Source of the DNA: Bacteroidota bacterium
GTDB lineage: Bacteria; Bacteroidota; Bacteroidia; UBA7662
Direction of reading: 5' to 3'
Length of the DNA: 38,703 nt
NCBI GenBank assembly: GCA_016868875.1
Contig: VGFN01000003.1
Location: 1-38,703 of the forward strand
The notes beneath the pieces were generated by a model. That model was not told the origin of the DNA. It saw nothing but the letters and a program-made list of their open reading frames with translations, and made no database searches. Below, piece by piece: positions 34,345 through 38,703 of this stretch. The translations under genes and the position numbers were made by a program. Numbering within the stretch: the first letter of the stretch is position 1; each line of letters opens with the position of its first letter.

Positions 34345-36291
34345 TTAGTTTAAAAACAATTTTAACCTCGTACTCAAATCCTTAAAGTCCTCATTTTCAG
34401 CATTTAAACGATTGAATCTTTCGGGTTCAGTGAGGAATTTTTCTCTTTGAGTATTGTTTTCTTGCTGTTGAATGGCCCATTGCGGACGTGTTCCGAAGCC
34501 CCCAAATTCCACCAAAAAGTCCAAAATACCCTGCTTTTCGCCATCAAACAATGATTTCTCAGTATCGGAATACAATATTACAGAAAGGAATAGAGGCTCA
34601 TTGGAGGCCTTAGAATTGGACTCGGATGGGCGATCCCGATTCTCTTCAAGGGGCATATTTCTGCTCAAAATGCCCTCCAAACCGCCCAGGTTGTGGTCTC
34701 TGCATTCTTGGACCAGGTGTTGCCATAGCTTTTGCAGATTTTGACAGGACGTCGTGGGTGGGGGGGACCACTGGTGACTGCTTTCTTTTGGGATTGTCTT
34801 GATATTTCCCTGGGTTTTACCCAAATGTCCCCGCAATGTTTTAAGGAAATCTACCGTGGTGGCCGTACCGGTATTTTGGGCGTTCGAAGAAATCGGCTTA
34901 GGAGAATGCTCTTTTTGATGGCTGCCACCGCCTTGGGTTTCAGGGATTGATTTTTGGTCAGAGAAGTCCTTTAATGCTCGTTCGCTTGATTCTTGTACCC
35001 TTAATTCTTGTACCCTTAATTCTTGAAAGTTGTTAGGGTTCGACTCAGACGGTACTTTGGCTTGAATTTTGACTTGAGCGGGTGTTCTAAAGTCGGCAAC
35101 CGGTAATCGGGTTGTGATGCCTTGCAGGGGATGGGTCTCGGATTCAGCGGGAGGTTTTGGCGCTTGAATCGGTTCAAGATTTATATTCTTTTGCCCTCTT
35201 TGGGCTAAATAACAAATTTTCATCACAGCGGTTTCTACGAGCAGCCGTGGCTGCCTGGATTGTCGGTATTGCAGTTCGACCTGATTGAGAAGGTGCAATC
35301 CCGCCAGGAGCATATCGGTGCTCGTTTCTTGAGATTGAATGATAAGCTGTTGCCTGTATTCCTGGCCGGAATCGATGAGTTCAGTAGTTCCTGGTGTCTT
35401 GGCCATCAATATGTTACGAAAATGGGAGGCCATACCAATCACCCAAAGAATGGAATCGTAACCACGAGCAACCATGCTATCCAGCGCTTGCAGGGTATGC
35501 GTCGGATCGCCAGCAAACATTGTTTTGGTGCATTCCACAAAAAGGGCTTTATCGAGTACACCCAATTGATCGCAAACGAGGCTGTTGGTGAGGTTCCCTC
35601 CACTGAATCCGGCCAATTGATCCAGCATGGTTAAAGCATCCCGCAAGGCCCCGTCTGAACGTGATGCAATGGTCAAAAGGGCATCGTTCTCATAGACAAT
35701 CTCTTCGGATCGGCAAACCAAGGCCAAACGTTCGGCGATATCCTGAAGCCGTATTCTTTTAAAATCAAAAACCTGACAACGGGACAAAATGGTGGGAAGG
35801 ATCTTGTGTTTTTCCGTGGTTGCCAAAATAAACTTAGCGTAGGTAGGGGGTTCTTCGAGGGTCTTGAGCAAGGCATTGAATGCCGCGGTGCTGAGCATGT
35901 GGACCTCATCGATGATATAGACTTTGTAGTCGCTACCCTGGGGTGGATAACGGACTTGCTCAACGAGGGAGCGAATATCGTCCACCGAATTGTTGGAGGC
36001 GGCATCCAATTCATGGATGGCAAGGGACCTGCCTTGGTCAAAGGACTGGCATGATGGGCATTCTCCGCAGGCCTCTTGATGGCTATCCCTGAAGGAGCAA
36101 TTGATGGTTTTGGCCAAAATGCGAGCACAGGATGTCTTGCCGACACCTCGGGGCCCGCAAAACAGGTAGGCCTGGGCCAATTGGCCCTTGGCAATGGCGT
36201 TACGCAGGGTGGTGGTGATATGGTCCTGACCGACCAGCTCCTCAAAGCGTGGGGGGCGGTATTTGCGGGCGGAGACCTGGTAATCTTGCAT
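34345..36291 (-). CDS. dnaX: DNA polymerase III subunit tau/gamma
   Basis: DnaX is the clamp-loader ATPase that also couples polymerases. The 648-residue protein has Walker A GPRGVGKT at 46-53, the zinc cysteines at 65, 75, 78 and 81, the DEVH box at 128-131 and the SRC motif (LSRCQVF) at about 167-169. Domain III follows to about 370, then a low-complexity linker (about 390-500) and a short C-terminal domain. The linker contains an in-frame 15-bp tandem repeat (34989-35018). No A-rich slippery heptamer like the one that makes gamma in E. coli was found. It is divergent from rpsF, and its ATG lies 6 bases from a -7-like box. Confidence 0.96.
   Translation of the reverse strand: MQDYQVSARKYRPPRFEELVGQDHITTTLRNAIAKGQLAQAYLFCGPRGVGKTSCARILAKTINCSFRDSHQEACGECPSCQSFDQGRSLAIHELDAASNNSVDDIRSLVEQVRYPPQGSDYKVYIIDEVHMLSTAAFNALLKTLEEPPTYAKFILATTEKHKILPTILSRCQVFDFKRIRLQDIAERLALVCRSEEIVYENDALLTIASRSDGALRDALTMLDQLAGFSGGNLTNSLVCDQLGVLDKALFVECTKTMFAGDPTHTLQALDSMVARGYDSILWVIGMASHFRNILMAKTPGTTELIDSGQEYRQQLIIQSQETSTDMLLAGLHLLNQVELQYRQSRQPRLLVETAVMKICYLAQRGQKNINLEPIQAPKPPAESETHPLQGITTRLPVADFRTPAQVKIQAKVPSESNPNNFQELRVQELRVQESSERALKDFSDQKSIPETQGGGSHQKEHSPKPISSNAQNTGTATTVDFLKTLRGHLGKTQGNIKTIPKESSHQWSPPPTTSCQNLQKLWQHLVQECRDHNLGGLEGILSRNMPLEENRDRPSESNSKASNEPLFLSVILYSDTEKSLFDGEKQGILDFLVEFGGFGTRPQWAIQQQENNTQREKFLTEPERFNRLNAENEDFKDLSTRLKLFLN
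34989..35025 (-). repeat. 15-bp tandem repeat inside dnaX (about 2.5 copies)
   Basis: The unit ATTCTTGTACCCTTA occurs at 34989-35003 and 35004-35018, followed by a partial copy (ATTCTTG) at 35019-35025. Fifteen bases keep the reading frame, adding a five-residue QELRV unit in the disordered linker of DnaX. Copy-number change would only lengthen or shorten the linker. Confidence 0.9.
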
Positions 36292-36296
36292 TTGCT

Positions 36297-36304
36297 CAAA
36301 GTTA
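36297..36304 (-). promoter_or_regulatory. Putative -7 box for dnaX
   Basis: The minus strand reads TAACTTTG, matching TAnnTTTG. It ends 6 bases before the dnaX ATG (36291-36289), so transcription would begin at or next to the start codon, giving an almost leaderless mRNA. No good -33 element is seen, so the match may be chance. Confidence 0.3.
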
Positions 36305-36336
36305 AGCGGGGTGGGCGATTTCGGGAATATTCTCCC

Positions 36337-36344
36337 TATATTTG
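36337..36344 (+). promoter_or_regulatory. Putative -7 box for the rpsF-rpsR-rplI operon
   Basis: TATATTTG matches the -7 consensus exactly, 39 bases before the rpsF ATG. Transcription would start near 36350, so the hairpin at 36350-36365 would be at the very 5' end of the mRNA. No clear -33 TTTG is visible. Confidence 0.5.
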
Positions 36345-36349
36345 CGACC

Positions 36350-36365
36350 CCGAAGAAAACTTCGG
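36350..36365 (+). promoter_or_regulatory. Leader hairpin before rpsF (candidate S6:S18 autoregulatory structure)
   Basis: CCGAAG (36350-36355) and CTTCGG (36360-36365) form a perfect 6-bp stem closed by an AAAA loop. ACCCCG occurs just before the hairpin and again after it (36371-36376). In several bacterial groups the S6:S18 complex binds an rpsF leader structure with a conserved CCG. Whether this hairpin is a version of that motif cannot be decided by eye. Confidence 0.4.
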
Positions 36366-36383
36366 TCTTAACCCCGTTGATCT

Positions 36384-36746
36384 ATGAATCAATATGAAAC
36401 CGTACTCATCCTGAACCCGGTGCTTACCGAGGAGATGGTCCGCGAGGCGGTCATGAAGTTCGAAAAGGTGCTGAACGAAAACGGCGCCGAGCTGGTGCAT
36501 CAGGCCCATTGGGGCCTACGCAAGCTAGCTTATCCCATCCACAAAAAGGCCACAGGCTTTTACCACCTCTACGAGTTCAAGGCCAATGGCCTAGCCGTAG
36601 ATAAGTTGGAGCTTGAACTGCGCCGTGACGAAAGGATTTTACGATTCCTGACGGTATCTCTCGACAAATACGCCGTGGCTTACAACGAGTCTCGTCGCAA
36701 ACCCAGAGCCCCCAAGGCTGCTGCAACAGAGGAGGTTAACTCATGA
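36384..36746 (+). CDS. rpsF: 30S ribosomal protein bS6
   Basis: bS6 binds bS18 on the platform of the small subunit. The 120-residue protein has the family opening [17 protein letters not shown], the central [24 protein letters not shown] and the [17 protein letters not shown] block, with a basic tail. No Shine-Dalgarno precedes it. Its last codons contain the AGGAGGT in front of rpsR, and its stop overlaps the rpsR start by four bases. Confidence 0.98.
   Translation: MNQYETVLILNPVLTEEMVREAVMKFEKVLNENGAELVHQAHWGLRKLAYPIHKKATGFYHLYEFKANGLAVDKLELELRRDERILRFLTVSLDKYAVAYNESRRKPRAPKAAATEEVNS
36730..36736 (+). promoter_or_regulatory. Strong Shine-Dalgarno sequence before rpsR
   Basis: AGGAGGT is a 7-base match to the anti-Shine-Dalgarno complement and ends 6 bases before the rpsR ATG (36743), which is optimal spacing. 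It lies inside the last rpsF codons (GAG GAG GTT). The other gene starts I inspected in the window have no comparable site. In Flavobacterium johnsoniae ribosomes bS21, bS18 and bS6 bury the anti-Shine-Dalgarno, and strong sites before bS21 and/or bS18 genes in Bacteroidota have been proposed to let these proteins control their own synthesis. Confidence 0.8.
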
Positions 36747-37000
36747 TTACCAACAGCTTCGCGACCGTCCCCGTGAAAGAGGAGACCCGCAAAAAGTACT
36801 GTCGTTTCCGGAAAAATGGCATCCATTATATTGATTACAAGGATCCGGATTTTTTACTCAAATTGGTCAACGAGCAGGGTAAACTACTGCCACGTCGTCT
36901 AACGGGGACTTCGCTCAAATTTCAGCGTAAAGTAGCCCAAGCCGTTAAAAGAGCAAGGCACTTGGCCTTGCTGCCTTATGTGGCAGATGGTTTGCGTTGA
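36743..37000 (+). CDS. rpsR: 30S ribosomal protein bS18
   Basis: bS18 pairs with bS6 on the small-subunit platform. The 85-residue protein contains [22 protein letters not shown] and the conserved [20 protein letters not shown] block followed by [12 protein letters not shown], all typical. Its ATG overlaps the rpsF stop (ATGA at 36743-36746) and is preceded by AGGAGGT at ideal spacing, unlike its neighbours. Expression is therefore likely tuned through anti-Shine-Dalgarno availability. Confidence 0.98.
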   Translation: MITNSFATVPVKEETRKKYCRFRKNGIHYIDYKDPDFLLKLVNEQGKLLPRRLTGTSLKFQRKVAQAVKRARHLALLPYVADGLR

Positions 37001-37061
37001 TTTTTTGACCTAATTTGCTCTTAAACCATCTATTCTTTTTAACTCCCTGAGCCTAAAAGCC

Positions 37062-37508
37062 ATGAATATCATCCTCAAACAAGACGTCAAAGGGCTGGGT
37101 TTCAAACACGACCTGGTCAAAGTCCGTAACGGGTACGGCTTGAATTACCTTATCCCTCAGGGCCTTGCGGTTGTAGCCGGTCGCGCAGCCCTCAACGACC
37201 GCGCTGAAGCGGTCCGTCAAGCGGAATTTAGGCAAGAGGGCCTACGCAGTGCAGCCACAGATTTAGCCGCCAAATTGGCCGAACTTACATTATCACTGCA
37301 GGTGCGCACGGGTGAGAATAACCGCATTTTCGGCACCATTACCACCTTAATGATCGCCGAGGCGCTTCAGGCCAAAGGATATGAAATTGATCGCCGCAAA
37401 ATGGCGGTGCGTGGTGAAATTCGTGAATTAGGCACTTTTCAGGTAGAAGTCGAGCTTTACAGAGATATCAAAGCAGTCTTCAACTTGGAAGTTACCCCAG
37501 AGGCCTAA
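37062..37508 (+). CDS. rplI: 50S ribosomal protein bL9
   Basis: bL9 has an N-terminal rRNA-binding domain, a long helix and a C-terminal domain. The 148-residue product begins MNIILKQDVKGLGFKHDLV and contains VRNGYGLNYLIPQGLAV, the standard family signature, then the helical linker and the VRTGENNRIFGTITT block. It lies 61 bases after rpsR. It ends convergent with pabB, 41 bases apart. Confidence 0.98.
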   Translation: MNIILKQDVKGLGFKHDLVKVRNGYGLNYLIPQGLAVVAGRAALNDRAEAVRQAEFRQEGLRSAATDLAAKLAELTLSLQVRTGENNRIFGTITTLMIAEALQAKGYEIDRRKMAVRGEIRELGTFQVEVELYRDIKAVFNLEVTPEA

Positions 37509-37540
37509 GTCTCTCGTTGTTTTTAATCTTCAAGGCCTCC

Positions 37541-37558
37541 CCGGATTGTTCAATCCGG
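37541..37558. repeat. Inverted repeat between rplI and pabB, over the pabB stop
   Basis: CCGGATTG (37541-37548) and CAATCCGG (37551-37558) are perfect 8-bp arms with a TT spacer. The right arm covers the last pabB codons and the stop. Neither strand has a strong following T run, so this is a possible bidirectional transcript-end or stability hairpin, not a classic terminator. Confidence 0.45.
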
Positions 37559-38703
37559 TATCTCGGTTTGCAAAATAGCTTTGGCCTTGCTTTGGCATTC
37601 TTCCCATTCTGAAATGGGTTCAGAATCCCAGGTAATTGCTCCACCAGTTGATAGGGATAGTTCGTGATTTAGGTCATCGTAAAGGAGTGTTCGGATAATG
37701 ACATTTAAATCCAAATTACCCTCTTGGTCAACATACCCTAAACTGCCCGAATAAACCCCTCTTTTTTTCTTTTCAAGAAGGTCAATCCATTGGCAAACCA
37801 TGCTTTTGGGTGCTCCGGTCATGGAACCCATAGGGAAACATGCCCTTAGAATGGAGGCTAGGGATTGTTCGTTACTTTTTTGAGCGCTGATCGTGCTGAT
37901 CAGTTGGTGAACCGTTTGGAAGGAATAAGCGTGGCATAACTCAGTGACCTTTACCGACAAAGGTTCAGCGCATTGGGTCAAGTCGTTTCGCACCAAATCC
38001 ACAATCATGATATGCTCCGCCTGGTCCTTGGGGTTGTTCTTCAAAGCATTCAGATTTTGTTGGTCAAGCAGTGTATCCGAGGATCGTGGGGCGGTTCCTT
38101 TGATGGGTTGACTAAGCATTTGGTTGCCACTGATTCTGAGGAATCGTTCAGGGCTATTGCACAGGGTATAAAATTCTTTGTTTTTGATCAATGCTGAAAA
38201 TGGCGCCCCTGATCTTTCAGCCATGGCTTGCCATAAAGCCATAGGTCTGTTTATCTTATGTTTTCCGCTCCATTCAATGCAGTAGTTTAACTCATAAAAA
38301 TTGCCTTGCTTGATTTGGTGCCGAATTTCTTGGATTTGATGACTGTATTCTTCAAACGCTGTAGTGCAATGCATAATGTCCCCTAGTGTTACAGTGATTT
38401 GATCTAGAGGGCGGTTATTTGAGCGAATTGGATTTTCTTGGTCTCTCTTCTCTATTAATGTCTTAAGAAGAATTTCTTCTACTCTGTACCTTTGATGATG
38501 ACCATCGATTTTTATGATAATTTTATTTTCTTTAAAAATTAACAGCAAGGATGGTCTAAACCAAAAAGCATAATTCGGATCTCCTGTTGCAGGTGGGAGT
38601 TCAGAAGCTTGGCCCATGGTTTGGGCTTTCATGTCGTAGGCAAAGTAGCCCATGCGGAAGGCAGGCCTAGCTTTGTGCATTTGTTCAAAGGCTTCGAAGT
38701 TAA
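37550..38703 (-). CDS. pabB: Aminodeoxychorismate synthase component I (5' end outside window)
   Basis: PabB converts chorismate to aminodeoxychorismate for p-aminobenzoate and folate. The frame stays open to the window edge: codons upstream of the ATG at 38680 read NFEAFEQ and join smoothly to the GYFAYDMK region, so the real start is beyond 38703. Visible motifs are GNFYELNYC, SPERFLRI, QPIKGTAPR (the Lys of PIKGT distinguishes PabB from anthranilate synthase TrpE, which has Ala), DLVRNDL, GSMTGAPKSMV and RGVYSGSLGY. It uses the product of the aro cluster but is not linked to it. The upstream half is AT-rich (about 32% GC at 38461-38520). Confidence 0.93.
   Translation of the reverse strand, partial: NFEAFEQMHKARPAFRMGYFAYDMKAQTMGQASELPPATGDPNYAFWFRPSLLLIFKENKIIIKIDGHHQRYRVEEILLKTLIEKRDQENPIRSNNRPLDQITVTLGDIMHCTTAFEEYSHQIQEIRHQIKQGNFYELNYCIEWSGKHKINRPMALWQAMAERSGAPFSALIKNKEFYTLCNSPERFLRISGNQMLSQPIKGTAPRSSDTLLDQQNLNALKNNPKDQAEHIMIVDLVRNDLTQCAEPLSVKVTELCHAYSFQTVHQLISTISAQKSNEQSLASILRACFPMGSMTGAPKSMVCQWIDLLEKKKRGVYSGSLGYVDQEGNLDLNVIIRTLLYDDLNHELSLSTGGAITWDSEPISEWEECQSKAKAILQTEIPD

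Noticed and set aside
34345-36291. Programmed frameshift in dnaX as in E. coli
   Set aside because: I looked for an A AAA AAG type heptamer in the correct frame; the longest candidate (CAA AAA GAG) is too short, and no clear stimulatory hairpin follows.
35673-36299. A 208-codon frame on the minus strand overlapping the dnaX N-terminus
   Set aside because: It is an out-of-frame reading of the Walker A and zinc-binding part of dnaX, rich in Pro, Ser and Arg with no family resemblance.
1-38703. CRISPR array, defence island, prophage or insertion sequence
   Set aside because: No regularly spaced repeats, transposase, integrase or terminal inverted repeats were seen; apart from the HNH/AP2-like protein the genes are core functions.

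Overview
This window is a stretch of core chromosome from a member of the Bacteroidota. The evidence is the gliding genes gldE and gldD, an M1 peptidase carrying a type IX secretion C-terminal tail, the inverted DAHP synthase/chorismate mutase fusion, TAnnTTTG-type -7 promoter boxes, and the near absence of Shine-Dalgarno sequences. The one strong Shine-Dalgarno seen lies in front of rpsR, a pattern reported for several Bacteroidota classes. I cannot name the genus. No phage, insertion sequence, CRISPR array, tRNA or rRNA was seen, and no stretch longer than 300 bases lacks a gene.

Layout. 1-120: 5' end of an HU-family gene (minus), cut by the window edge. 312-5929 (plus): mutY, ssb, gldE, gldD and recG, a compact repair plus gliding cluster. 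5965-11862 (minus): the cell elongation operon mreB-mreC-mreD-mrdA-rodA, ending in a 53-residue membrane protein. 11998-15559 (minus): purH and htpG. 15687-19481 (plus): a thiolase, truA and an ABC exporter. 19503-21602 (plus): a secreted M1 peptidase. 21639-23464 (minus): an N-acetylmuramoyl-L-alanine amidase followed by an MCE/MlaD-type protein. 23507-26080 (plus): LptD. 26077-27255 (minus): proline dehydrogenase. 27316-32212 (plus): DAHP synthase/chorismate mutase, aroB, aroA and aroC. 32257-33672 (plus): a dicarboxylate/cation symporter. 33752-34270 (minus): an HNH-like plus AP2-like protein with its own terminator. 34345-36291 (minus): dnaX. 36384-37508 (plus): rpsF, rpsR and rplI. 37550 to the window end (minus): pabB, whose 5' end lies outside.

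How the genes work together. The Mre/PBP2/RodA genes build the lateral wall. The amidase, MCE protein, LptD and ABC exporter serve the cell envelope. The four aro genes cover entry into the shikimate pathway, its second step, and its last two steps to chorismate, plus chorismate to prephenate. PabB spends chorismate on folate synthesis. Genes are tightly packed, with several start/stop overlaps.

The most interesting points are regulatory or concern gene boundaries: a Shine-Dalgarno specific to rpsR, a hairpin leader in front of rpsF, a degenerate HNH/AP2 protein, long overlaps at mutY/ssb and possibly at the mutase/aroB junction, and an AT-rich block inside the mre operon. I did not find an undescribed defence or mobile system; this is mostly an ordinary housekeeping region.
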